Assembly: GCA_013306675.1 (NCBI GenBank)
Contig: JABLUY010000055.1
Coordinates: 96,471 to 160,470 of the forward strand
From: Thraustochytrium sp. TN22
Taxonomy: Eukaryota; Sar; Bigyra; Thraustochytrida; Thraustochytriidae
Length of the DNA stretch: 64,000 nucleotides
Reading direction: 5' to 3'
Positions within the stretch are counted from its first letter, which is position 1, and each line of letters opens with the position of its first letter. Below are positions 50,583 through 59,689 of the stretch, in pieces. A model generated the notes under the pieces. It did no database searches. It worked only from the letters and a program-made list of their open reading frames with translations, and was not told the DNA's origin. Position numbers and translations under genes: made by a program.

Positions 50583-51398
50583 ATGATGGGCCGCACTGTC
50601 GTGCTGGCTGTCGCGCTCGCGGCCGTCTTTGGTGTCGCCAACGCCGAGTGCCCGAACCAGTGCAGCGGCCATGGCCGCTGCTCGAACTACGCCATGATCT
50701 TCTCCACGGCGAGCGCAACGGTGCCTACGATCAAGGTCCCGTCTGGCGCCACCCCGACCGGCGGCACGTACAGCATCTACGGCTGGGATACGGACGTGCC
50801 CAAGAAGGACAGCTGCACCTGCTTCACGCGCGTCGAAGATGGCGTCACCGTGTACGCCTGGCAGGGCGCTGACTGCTCGGAGCGCACTTGCCCGTACGGC
50901 AAGTCCTGGGACGCCGCTCCGTTCGCTGACAACAGCCACGACATTCAGACGGAGTGCTCCAGCCGCGGCCTCTGTGACCGCAGCACCGGCGTTTGCGACT
51001 GCTTCCCGGGCTACGAGGGCAAGGGCTGCCGCCGTGCCTCCTGCCCCAACGACTGCAGCGGCCACGGCCGCTGCAAGACGCTGCACGAGATTGCCAAGCT
51101 CCGCTCCGAGAACACTGGCTGGAACTCCCTCACCGAGTTCGACCAGACTCTCATCACCTACGACACCGCCTGGGACGCCAACAAGATTCAGGGCTGCGAG
51201 TGCGACGAGGGCTTCAAGGGCGCCGACTGCTCGCTTGTCGAGTGCCCCACCACTGCTGACCCCATGGGCGGCTACGGTGGCGACGAGGGCCGCGAATGCT
51301 CTGGTCGTGGCATCTGCGACTACAGCTCTGGTACCTGCAGCTGCTTTGACACCTACGGTGGCGACAAGTGCGAGATCCAGAAGCAGTCCTATCTCTAA
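50583..51398 (+). CDS. Secreted EGF-repeat (tenascin-like) protein
   Basis: 271 aa. Two adjacent ATGs at 50583 and 50586 in the context AAAAATGATGG; the signal peptide ends at about residue 21 (FGVANA|ECPNQC). Cys-rich EGF-like units follow: CPNQCSGHGRC, CSSRGLCDRSTGVCDCFPGYEGKGC, CPNDCSGHGRC, CECDEGFKGADC and CSGRGICDYSSGTCSCFDTYGGDKC. Such CSGHGRC-type secreted repeats are abundant in stramenopiles and presumably sit in the cell surface or extracellular matrix. There is no transmembrane helix, so it is likely released or wall-bound. Function unknown. Confidence 0.85.
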   Translation: MMGRTVVLAVALAAVFGVANAECPNQCSGHGRCSNYAMIFSTASATVPTIKVPSGATPTGGTYSIYGWDTDVPKKDSCTCFTRVEDGVTVYAWQGADCSERTCPYGKSWDAAPFADNSHDIQTECSSRGLCDRSTGVCDCFPGYEGKGCRRASCPNDCSGHGRCKTLHEIAKLRSENTGWNSLTEFDQTLITYDTAWDANKIQGCECDEGFKGADCSLVECPTTADPMGGYGGDEGRECSGRGICDYSSGTCSCFDTYGGDKCEIQKQSYL

Positions 51399-51555
51399 TT
51401 TGATTGTTTGAATCACAATGGAACCAAGGTGCTTGTTTCGATGAGGAAGGAGAGTCGCGCCTCTTGTCTCACCCTGCAACAGGCAGGCGCGTGTGCTTTG
51501 TGACGAAACCGATGCACTTGCGGAACCTCGAGCGCAATTTGAGGATGGCCATTTA

Positions 51556-52141
51556 GTTTGGCCACAGCCACAGAAAAAGAAGGCAACGCGCATCGCCATG
51601 AAGGGCCAGCTTGCAAGGCTCTTATGCCTCGGTGCGCCACCACTAGGGCACAACTCATTGCATCGGTGCAGCGGCCAAGTGAACCTTTAACCTGGCCACC
51701 TGGCCAGGCCGCGACTTCTGCAAAGGGTTCTATTCCATGCCAAGCTATGGCCGTCGCGCAGCCAAAGCACAGTCGCGGGCAGCATGTGACGTGGGTCACG
51801 AGGACAACACTGAAGTTGTGTCCCAGAGGCGCATCGAGGCATAAGAGCCTGGGCACGCTGGCCAGAGAAAAAAACTGGCAATGCGCACAGGGCCAGCCTG
51901 CCTTGGCTCTTGTGCCTCGGTGCGTCACTGGGGCACAAGTACTCAGGGTATCACATGAGGATTTAGTTGTGCCCTAGTGGTGGCGCACCGAGGCATAAGA
52001 GCCTTGCAAGCTGGCCCTTCATGGCGATGCGCGTTGCCATCTTTTTCTGTGGCCAAACTTGGCTCCGCACCGAGGCATAAGAGCCTTGCAAGCTGGCCCC
52101 CGCTTGGCGATGCGCGTTGCCATCTTTTTCTGTGGCCAAAC
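51556..52141. repeat. Foldback-like cluster of inverted repeats
   Basis: A 100-bp segment at 51556-51655 recurs inverted at 51965-52058, identical except for one 6-bp insertion (CAGCCA) and one base change. A third, shorter inverted copy follows directly at 52067-52141. A diverged pair facing each other lies between at about 51815-51863 and 51890-51939. All share the core GGCTCTTATGCCTCGGTGCG or its inverse. The spacer between the main arms is about 310 bp. No coding potential. This could be a foldback or MITE-like element or a local palindromic duplication; no target duplication is obvious. Confidence 0.8.
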
Positions 52142-52750
52142 TGATTTGGTGTGCGAGAGTGTAGCGGAGAATGACTGGTTGCGGACAGGTGAAGCGACCC
52201 ACGGCTCTCGGCTGTAGCGACAGGGTCCAAGCTAAAGAAGAGTCATTCCTTCATCTATTCGAAGTACACATCAGCAGACTGAGCGCTCTGCACAAAGAGG
52301 CGGAGAGGGGGTGGAAGGAGGACCTCACTCGGTGGGCGCAGGCGATCGCTACGGTGCGCTAACTGCGCCACGCAGCAAGCCGTAAATGCGCACTGCCTGC
52401 AAATATCATCCTCGCCGAGGCTTTTGCGTGCCTCGATTTGGGCCGCGGAGTTTGGCCCCGGGTTCCACGGGCTCTACTCGGTGCACAGCACCGGGCTGCT
52501 TTTCTTGTTGCGTCCCTGGTGATGCCGCGCCAGCAGGTCTCTTTCTCATTGATCTTTCTGCCCGTTCGCTTGCCTGTCTCGTGGCGCGACTCGCGGCGCA
52601 TGCCATTCGTCATCGACGTCGGCCGAGCATCAGGAAGAGCTCCTTGGTCTATCCTTGCTTTTGCTCTTGGTAAAAGAGCCCGATGACTTCTGCGAGGCGC
52701 CCAATGCGCCAGATTTGTAAAATCTGCCTTGCTTCCTTAGTATTACCAAG
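52142..52750. other. Intergenic region
   Basis: About 600 bp between the repeat cluster and the 3' end of the coiled-coil gene. It has a tRNA box-A-like word (TGGCGCAGTTAGCGCA on the minus strand at about 52354-52369), but no cloverleaf can be completed. Confidence 0.45.
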
Positions 52751-53293
52751 TCAGTATGAGTGATGATCAATCGCGCTCTCGCCGGCGAGCAGCCCGCGCC
52801 GCCGCTCCTCGATCTCCTGAACCGCAAGCCGATACGCGATGTTGCGCTCCTGGCTGTCCTGGATCTTCGTCTGCAGGTTTGCAAAGTGCTTCGCTTGCCG
52901 TGCGCGCTCCTGTCGCCTGCGCTTCTCCAGGTCGCGAACCTTGACGTTCTCGTGAGCCAGCCGCTCCACCAGCAACTTGTCCAGGTGCAGCGGCCTGCGG
53001 CTCGCGTCCTCCTCCACGCCGCGCAGCCTCACCGACCGCGACTGCGAGTCATCCTCCAGCGCGGCGTAGCGGGCGTCGCGCTGCATCATCGCATTCACGT
53101 CGTCCAGTGTGGCCTTCATGCGTGCACCATTCTGCGTGCGCAGCCACCGCACGTACGCCAGCTCCACCTCGAGCTGCTCCTTCCTGGACTTGCGCGTCTG
53201 CATCGACAGCAGTTCATCCTGATCCGAGCTCGCCTCGAGCGCGGCCTCCCCCAGCCCTTGCTGCGTCTGGGCCGCTCCGGTCTCCGCGCTCAT
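52751..53293 (-). CDS. Small coiled-coil protein, unknown
   Basis: 180 aa. The N-terminus is acidic and Gln-rich, then long amphipathic helices rich in Arg, Glu, Leu and Lys run almost to the end (for example KLLVERLAHENVKVRDLEKR and QAKHFANLQTKIQDSQERN). The protein is balanced in charge and free of low-complexity GC-driven runs, which suggests a real gene. No transmembrane segment or known motif. Axonemal and centrosomal proteins look like this, but no specific similarity is claimed. Confidence 0.6.
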   Translation of the reverse strand: MSAETGAAQTQQGLGEAALEASSDQDELLSMQTRKSRKEQLEVELAYVRWLRTQNGARMKATLDDVNAMMQRDARYAALEDDSQSRSVRLRGVEEDASRRPLHLDKLLVERLAHENVKVRDLEKRRRQERARQAKHFANLQTKIQDSQERNIAYRLAVQEIEERRRGLLAGESAIDHHSY

Positions 53294-54532
53294 CGTGAGC
53301 CCGCGCGGGCGATCGTGTCTCGCCCCTTGCGATGCGGGCGGTCAGCCACCGCGGCCTGCAGCGCACGAGCTCCGCCGCCCGCTCCGCGTCCTCCATCTAG
53401 GTCCCTATCTTACCTTCGCTTGGCGCGCGTGGAGCGCGCTGCGCTTCGCCTTGACACGTGATCTTGAACTCAAGTTCTTTCCGTGCGCCGCATTTTCATA
53501 ACGGACTGCGCACCCCGTGTGTGCCTGGATTTGGGCCACGTGCAGTGCTCATGCCTGCTCCGAGTTGGCACGAGGCGGCACGAGGCGGCACGAGGCGGCA
53601 CCAGCCGGCACCAGCCGGGCCCGGACGCCTGCTCGCTTCCGCTCGCCGACCGCTTCCACGCTGGCCGCTGGAAGCTTCCGCTCAAGCTGCGAGCGGGTTG
53701 CGGCAGGCCACGGCGCGCGGCGGCCAGCGGCGGTCAGCGGCGAGCGCCGGCCAGCGCCGTTCCCACGGCCTCACATTACTGACACTGCACGATCAGGCTC
53801 ACGCGCCAGCGACGCTGGAGAGTGGCCCTCCGAAGCGTCCTCGCGCGGCGCCAGCGCTGGCCTTGGCTTCGTCCGTGATGAGAGGCGCCTTCCTATCCTT
53901 GCGGGCCGCTGAATGCCTCAGGCTTTCTGTGAATCTGTGGCCAGCCATGGCCAGCCCTTGCCCTGAAGGCTTGCCAAGAATCACAAGTTGGCGGGCGGAT
54001 GAAGGCCGCTGACCTCGCCACCTCGCCGTGTGCGCGTCGACGACGATGCTAGCGAAGAAGCGCGGCAAGGACTGCAAAGGAGGAGGACGAAGATGGAGCT
54101 TCCCAAGCACGGTCAGCGCAGCTCAGCGCATGCCGGGCACCGCCAGGCAGCGCAAGTTCGAGAAACAACCCAAAACCAGAGAAATCCTCAGCTGCCCCGT
54201 CGCCCGGGTTGCCTTCGGTTCTTCAAGCTCACGCAGACCGCGAAGACGCCGTTTCAGAGGTGCGGTATGCGTCTGCTCTTGGTATCAGAGCTCGGACGGC
54301 GTGTCGAGCGGGAAGTCGGACCCAGGATCCTGCGCTGCGCTGTCCGAGGCCAGATCGCCGGCCTGGCCGCGTAGCAAATCGCAAAGGCAAGGCCGCTCCG
54401 CTCGCAACCCCGCCGCCCGAGTCCGCGCTCGCCTGCCAGTGCCTGCGTCGCGCTCGGAGCGCTCGCTCGTCCGCCGCCCGGCCAGGCAGGCAGCCGTCGT
54501 AGACGAGAAGGAGAAGAAGGAGACACGGGAGG
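53294..54532. other. Intergenic region
   Basis: About 1.2 kb between two divergent genes. A 10-bp tandem repeat (GGCACGAGGC then GGCACCAGCC units) lies at about 53567-53616. Short open frames are not conserved. Confidence 0.5.
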
Positions 54533-55720
54533 ATGCTGGGGCGCCTGGGCGGTACGATGGCGTCGGTCGCGATGCCGCGGCGCATGATGGTGGGCGGCGG
54601 CGCCGTGGAGAAGATCGGCGAGCTGGTCAAGGTGGCCAAGTCCAGCAAGCCGCTCGTGGTGGCCGACCCCTTCATGGAGAGCTCCGGCCTGCTGGACAAG
54701 GTGAGCAACGCTCTGGGCGAGGCCGGCGTGAACCACGGGTGCTTCACGGATACGGTGCCGGAGCCGACGACGGACGCCGTGGAGCGGTGCCGCGCGGAGC
54801 TGGAGAAGGGCGGCTACGACTCCATCGTGGCGCTTGGTGGCGGCTCTCCCATGGACACGGCCAAGGCCGCCGGCGTGCTGCACGTGCACAAGGGCCAGAT
54901 GCGCGACTACAAGGCGCCCGTGCAGACGGATACACCGGCGCTCCCGCTCTTCGCCATCCCCACGACGGCTGGCACGGGCTCCGAGGCCACCAAGTTCACC
55001 ATCGTCACGGACTCCGAGACCGGCGAGAAGATGCTCTGCATCGGCCTCGCCTTCTTGCCAGAGTATGCCATCATCGACTATGAGCTGACCATGTCCATGC
55101 CCTGGGAGCTCACGGCCGCCACGGGCATTGACGCCATGTGCCACGCCATGGAGGCTCACGTCAGCGCCAAGCGCAACCCGTTCTCCTCCGGCTTGGCGCT
55201 CAGCGCGCTCGGCAGGATCGGCCACAACCTTCGCGGCGCCTGTGAGGATCCCACCAACGTGCAGGCGCGCGAGGCCATGATGCTCGCCAGCACCGAGGCC
55301 GGCATCGCCTTTAGCAACTCTAGCGTCACCCTCATCCATGGCATGAGCCGGCCCATTGGCGCGCACTTCCACGTGCCGCATGGCCTCTCCAACGCCATGC
55401 TGGCGCCCAGGGTCACCCAGTTCTCCATCGACAGCGCCGTGGAGGCCTACGGCGAGGCCGCTGTTGCCCTCGGCATGGCGCCGGTCGGCGCTAGCGGGGA
55501 GGACGCCGCCAGCGCTCTCATCAAGGGTCTCTACAAGCTCAACGCCGACCTCAAGGTGCCCACCATGGCGCAGTGGGGCATCGACAAGACTGCCTTCCAC
55601 GCCGCCGTCCCGCAGATGGCGCAGGAGGCCCTGGCGTCCGGTTCGCCCAACAACAACCCGTACGTGCCCACCCAGGAGGAGATTGAGGCGCTCTACCTCG
55701 CCATCTACACTGGCCTCTAA
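54533..55720 (+). CDS. Iron-containing (group III) alcohol dehydrogenase
   Basis: 395 aa. The dinucleotide-binding half has LGGGSPMDTAK (101-111) and IPTTAGTGSEAT (142-153), both signatures of the Fe-ADH family. Metal ligands are D200, H204 (GIDAMCHAMEAH), H269 and H283 (HGMSRPIGAHFHVPHG). The all-helical C-terminal half is complete, and length is standard. It oxidises an alcohol or reduces an aldehyde with NAD(P)H; the substrate cannot be read. The first 18 residues (MLGRLGGTMASVAMPRRM) are basic and free of acid, possibly a short mitochondrial targeting signal. Sequence near the active site looks bacterial in style, as is common for these genes in protists. Confidence 0.93.
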   Translation: MLGRLGGTMASVAMPRRMMVGGGAVEKIGELVKVAKSSKPLVVADPFMESSGLLDKVSNALGEAGVNHGCFTDTVPEPTTDAVERCRAELEKGGYDSIVALGGGSPMDTAKAAGVLHVHKGQMRDYKAPVQTDTPALPLFAIPTTAGTGSEATKFTIVTDSETGEKMLCIGLAFLPEYAIIDYELTMSMPWELTAATGIDAMCHAMEAHVSAKRNPFSSGLALSALGRIGHNLRGACEDPTNVQAREAMMLASTEAGIAFSNSSVTLIHGMSRPIGAHFHVPHGLSNAMLAPRVTQFSIDSAVEAYGEAAVALGMAPVGASGEDAASALIKGLYKLNADLKVPTMAQWGIDKTAFHAAVPQMAQEALASGSPNNNPYVPTQEEIEALYLAIYTGL

Positions 55721-55853
55721 TAAGAGGGCTGCCGATGTCACATTTCGCACCTCGGCCAACTAAGTTGGGCTTGCTAGGGAGGGAGTGAAAGCGAGAGTGG
55801 GAATCAATGAGAGAGAGTGCGGCCCCAAAAGCCGAAATTGACACCAATGATGA

Positions 55854-55875
55854 CGAGAGAGAGAGAGGGAGAAAA
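55854..55875 (+). repeat. GA-rich tract between convergent genes
   Basis: GAGAGAGAGAGAGGGAGAAAAG about 130 bp past the dehydrogenase stop, in the 300-bp gap to the next convergent gene. It has the same character and position as the GA tracts behind the phosphatase and U2AF genes. Confidence 0.9.
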
Positions 55876-56021
55876 GAAATCACACGCACCATGCGCGGAA
55901 AGAAAACACAAAAAAGTAATTTGCGTCCTGTCCAAGAGAATACTCGTGTGCCATGCCTCGTACGTCCAGTCCAGTCCAAGCCAAGCCAGAGTGCCTGCCT
56001 ACCAGTGAAGTGACCAAATGA

Positions 56022-59000
56022 TTATCGGCTCGGCATCATTTCAAAGGCTGTCTCGACCGCACGACGCAGCAAGGTCTGGGAAGGCCCCGCAGCCTCGCTC
56101 GTGCGCTCCACACGTCGCCGCGCGCGCTCCAATTCCGAGCGAAAGGCATGCACGAGGCGTAACTCGCGCGACGCGGCCCCAGATACCTTATCCAGAGCGC
56201 GCACCGAAATATTGTACTCACGGGTCACCTGCACGGCGTCCCGCGCGAAGATGTCCTGCAATTCTGCCTGGAGCTTTTCGCGCCACGCGGCATACAGCTG
56301 CGCGGCGGCCTTGGCGGCCTCCGCGTCTTCCGCCTGCTCGGCTGCCTTGGCAGCCTCCACCGCCGCGTCCCAGTGCAGGGTGGCCCGCTCCACCTCGACG
56401 CGAGCGAGACTCTGAAGGCGCTCCTCGCGCGCCCACGCGCAGGCCGCCTGTGAGAAGCACCCAAAGCTGCGCCGCGCCTGTGAGCATGCGCCCTGGCCAG
56501 CACGAGCGCGCAGCACGCGCCAGAGCTCGCGGTTGACTTCGTCGCCGGGTACGACGGCGGCCACCTGCTCCAGGGTGAACCCTGCGACCGGCGTCGCCAC
56601 ACACATGTCCATGACCTCCTTGTTTGCTCGGCCGCCGAGCTCCGCCTGCAGAGCGTCAAGCTGCCGCAAAAGCAGCGCCTGCGCGTCCAGGAGCGCCTTG
56701 CGCCGCTGCAGCTTGGGCATAGCAAATCCAGACTTGTGTAGCAGTAGCTGCCAGCCGCGCTCCTGCACCGAGGGGACGCCGTGCGCGGCCGCCGCCCGGG
56801 GCACGTCCTGGCGCAGTCGCTCCCAGAGCGCAGAGATATCCTCCTCGAAGCGCACCTCGAGCGCCTCGCGGTCCTGCACCGCAAGGCGCCGCGCCTGCGC
56901 AACCATGCTGCGCTCGCGCTCTTTGCTCGTTGTCACCGTCACCTGCAGCAGCTTGCGCACCGCCACGAGCTCCCCAGCCCACGACCCCGCCCGCGAGACG
57001 GCCGAACGAAGCGGCGCGAAGTCATCGACGAGGCGGCCCAAGTCCTCAGGCACCTGCAAGCCCGGCGAGACATCCTGCACTTTGAAGTGTTCGCGCATCA
57101 GCTCTTGCATTACGGCGTTCTTACGTTGCGCCGCCCTCGCCAATTCGCGCAGACCAAGGTCCTCGTCCACGCCCGAACTGTTCGAGTCCCAGGCCGCGGT
57201 TGTGACAGCCACCATGGCGCGCTCGAAGACGGCGACCAGTGCCTCGCTCGCTGCGCGCCCGGCCTCGCGGCCGCGCAGCGTCGCTCGCACGCTCGCCGCG
57301 GCCATAAAGGCGTTGCGCGCCGCCAGCGCGCTCCGCGCGCGGTACACTTGCGCCAGGACCTGCCAGCGCCAGCGGGACTTGCGCTCCGCCTCCACCTCAC
57401 GGAGCGCGGCGGCCTCGCGGGCGGCCCTCTCGCGGTGCTTCTCGCGCCGCGCCAGCTCCTGCTTGGCTGCCTTGAGTCGCTCGCGATTCCGCTGCCGCAC
57501 GAGCTCCTCGTCGCGGAGATACTGCGCCTCGTATGCCTCCACGTCCGCTTGCCACGCGGACCGCACCTCGTCCAAGTTCTCCACAAAGGTCTCCGCCTGC
57601 CCAAGGTCCCAGGGCGCCGCCGGGAGCGGGTCTCCGGCGGCCCCTGGCCGCACGATGTGCACGGGCACCTGAGCCTTGCTCGTGGCCTTGGTCGCCGCCA
57701 GCTTCTTGTTGTTAGTCACCAAGTGCACGGCGTGGAGGGGCGCGTGCAGGTCCGCGGCGGCGCGCACGGCCTCGAGCAAGCCGCGAGACGTGCCCTCGGC
57801 TTCCCGCGTCAGCTCTGTGCAGAGACCCGCGACCCAGCGCTGCGCGTCCGCGACACGGTCGGCGGAACCCACATCTGTGAGCTCGAAGCTCGCGCCGCCC
57901 GCCACGAGAATGACCGCGCCGCCGTGGCCGAAGACGCGGCGGACCTGCTCGGCCAGTAGCTGACGCACCAAGTACTTTGCGCGCTGCCAGGCCTCCCCGT
58001 CCAGCATGCGGGCGTCGCAGTCCAGCAGCACGACGGCGCGGTAGCCGCGGCCGCAGGTCCGCAGGCGGTCCTCCGGGAATGCAGGCGGCTCGCGCGCGTA
58101 CATCTCCTCGAGGCCGGCCTCACGTACAAGTGCCTCGACCTCGGACTGTCGCTCATCCGCAGTTGGCGCTGCAGGGACGAAGACGGGTCGCAGGGGATAG
58201 TCCGCAATCATGCCGCGGCGAAGCAGCGCCACCGGCGCTACGGTGCCGGCGCGGCCCACCCAGGCCTCGTGCAGCGCCCGCCAGCGAAGCACGGTGGCGG
58301 CCTCCACCGGCGCTTGAAGACGGAGCACGAAGCCGGCCGCAGAGAGGCCCTCCAGATGCACGTCAGCCGACGTCTGGATGAAGTCCACGTGCGGCGCGAG
58401 GCCCAGGTCGCACGAGAAGGCGACGTGGGCGAAGTTCTGACCGGGCAGCAGGGTTACAGTGCCCGATGCGGAAGCGGGCTCCGCGCGCACCAGGTCAGGG
58501 ATCTCCGCGGTCTGCGGGAAGACGCGACCGCGCGCCGCGCAGGCGCGCGCAGTCCACCGCTCGCGCAGAGCACGCACCTCGTCGCCGCCCATGACAAGCG
58601 AGACGGGCGCCGCGCGAGAGGCGGCTCGGCGCACCGCTTGCGAAGCGCCCTTCTGCGCCTCGTGCGCCGGGTCGACCAGCGTCCAGCCCTCGCTCTCAAT
58701 CATCTCGAGCAGATCCCTGGCTCTGGCCGAGTGGTCAAGCAGACCAGCGAGTGCGCGGGCGCGCTCCTCCAGCGCGCGGGCGTGCACTGTGTCGGCCTCT
58801 GGATCGCGCACCACAAGCGACTCGAGCGAGGCGCGGAGGCCTGCCTTGGCCTTGGGTATCCAGCGCAGAGAGGACCTTGGGCGCCGTCGCGAGGCGGTCA
58901 TCTCCGACGCGAAGGCTGGCCCAAAGCCGCCCTCCTCGAAGACCGCATCGATATCCAGCTGCGGCTGCTTGAGCTTCCAAGCCGCGCCCTTGGCCCCGGC

Positions 59001-59342
59001 CGGAGGCTGCAGGCGGCGCAGGCGCTGCGCGAGGCGGTCCAGGTGCTCCTCGACTTGCTCCCAGGTCCCGTGGAAGCTGCCGCGCAGCCGCCTGCCGTTT
59101 GGCAGCAGGATGACGTCGTTCTTGCCGCCAGGCCCGCCGGAGCCACCGCCATGCTGCGGACCGCGCTGCCAGAGGCGCTCCAGCACGGCAAGCAGCGTGC
59201 GGGGCTCGTCGTCGTCGTCGCCGAGCGCCTGCGAGGCGACCTCAGCTGCCCTCTGCCTGCGCAGCACGCGCGTCCTGGCGGCCTCGGTGGCCTTGGCCAC
59301 GCGCTCGCGCAGCGCCTCCTCGGCGCCTGCGGCCGCGGCCAT
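56022..59342 (-). CDS. Large coiled-coil protein with a VWA-like domain
   Basis: 1106 aa from Met at 59342 (MAAAAGAEEALRER); the frame is open to 59462 but that stretch is Arg/Ala leader. The N-terminal third has two compact blocks (NDVILLPNGRRLRGSFHGTW; FAHVAFSCDLGLAPHVDF). A von Willebrand A-like fold follows at about 430-570: YRAVVLLDCDARMLDGEAW, a helix, then GAVILVAGGASFEL and LHAVHLVTNN. The MIDAS DxSxS is altered to DCDAR, so metal binding is doubtful. The rest is coiled coil, strongly basic at about 590-640 (RERLKAAKQELARREKHRER). Domain order recalls VWA3-type proteins, but I assign it only loosely. No membrane segments. Confidence 0.68.
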   Translation of the reverse strand: MAAAAGAEEALRERVAKATEAARTRVLRRQRAAEVASQALGDDDDEPRTLLAVLERLWQRGPQHGGGSGGPGGKNDVILLPNGRRLRGSFHGTWEQVEEHLDRLAQRLRRLQPPAGAKGAAWKLKQPQLDIDAVFEEGGFGPAFASEMTASRRRPRSSLRWIPKAKAGLRASLESLVVRDPEADTVHARALEERARALAGLLDHSARARDLLEMIESEGWTLVDPAHEAQKGASQAVRRAASRAAPVSLVMGGDEVRALRERWTARACAARGRVFPQTAEIPDLVRAEPASASGTVTLLPGQNFAHVAFSCDLGLAPHVDFIQTSADVHLEGLSAAGFVLRLQAPVEAATVLRWRALHEAWVGRAGTVAPVALLRRGMIADYPLRPVFVPAAPTADERQSEVEALVREAGLEEMYAREPPAFPEDRLRTCGRGYRAVVLLDCDARMLDGEAWQRAKYLVRQLLAEQVRRVFGHGGAVILVAGGASFELTDVGSADRVADAQRWVAGLCTELTREAEGTSRGLLEAVRAAADLHAPLHAVHLVTNNKKLAATKATSKAQVPVHIVRPGAAGDPLPAAPWDLGQAETFVENLDEVRSAWQADVEAYEAQYLRDEELVRQRNRERLKAAKQELARREKHRERAAREAAALREVEAERKSRWRWQVLAQVYRARSALAARNAFMAAASVRATLRGREAGRAASEALVAVFERAMVAVTTAAWDSNSSGVDEDLGLRELARAAQRKNAVMQELMREHFKVQDVSPGLQVPEDLGRLVDDFAPLRSAVSRAGSWAGELVAVRKLLQVTVTTSKERERSMVAQARRLAVQDREALEVRFEEDISALWERLRQDVPRAAAAHGVPSVQERGWQLLLHKSGFAMPKLQRRKALLDAQALLLRQLDALQAELGGRANKEVMDMCVATPVAGFTLEQVAAVVPGDEVNRELWRVLRARAGQGACSQARRSFGCFSQAACAWAREERLQSLARVEVERATLHWDAAVEAAKAAEQAEDAEAAKAAAQLYAAWREKLQAELQDIFARDAVQVTREYNISVRALDKVSGAASRELRLVHAFRSELERARRRVERTSEAAGPSQTLLRRAVETAFEMMPSR

Positions 59343-59689
59343 CGCGTTGTAGCCTCGCGCGCGCGCACGCGCGCGCAAGGGCGGAGTCTGATCGTGGCAC
59401 GCGCGCCGCGCCGCGCCGCGCCGCGCGCTGCCAAGGCCACGCACGTCCGGGCTTCTTGGCATGGCAAAAGCTCAGCCAAAACGGTCATTTTTTTTCTGCA
59501 ACCTCTCCCGAGTCCGAGTGGCCCCGAGTCCAACCAACCAAGTCTGCCCATGCCTTGCCTGCCACCATGGCCAGTGCCATGGCCAGTGGTCCTTGGGGAT
59601 GGCAGAGCCCAAACTAGTCCGCGTGAGACGCTTGCGCTGCACTGAAAGCGAAAAGGATCGGGCTCTTGGTTTTCGTTCACTGTGGTCAG
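59343..59689. other. Intergenic region
   Basis: About 350 bp separating two minus-strand genes: leader of the VWA gene on the left, 3' end of the bZIP gene on the right. It holds a (GC)n-type purine-pyrimidine run at 59357-59378. No gene seen. Confidence 0.5.

Noticed and set aside
52322-52375. tRNA box-A-like sequence on the minus strand
   Set aside because: No matching T arm within tRNA distance; a weak TTCGAAT further down does not pair. A SINE head is possible but unsupported.
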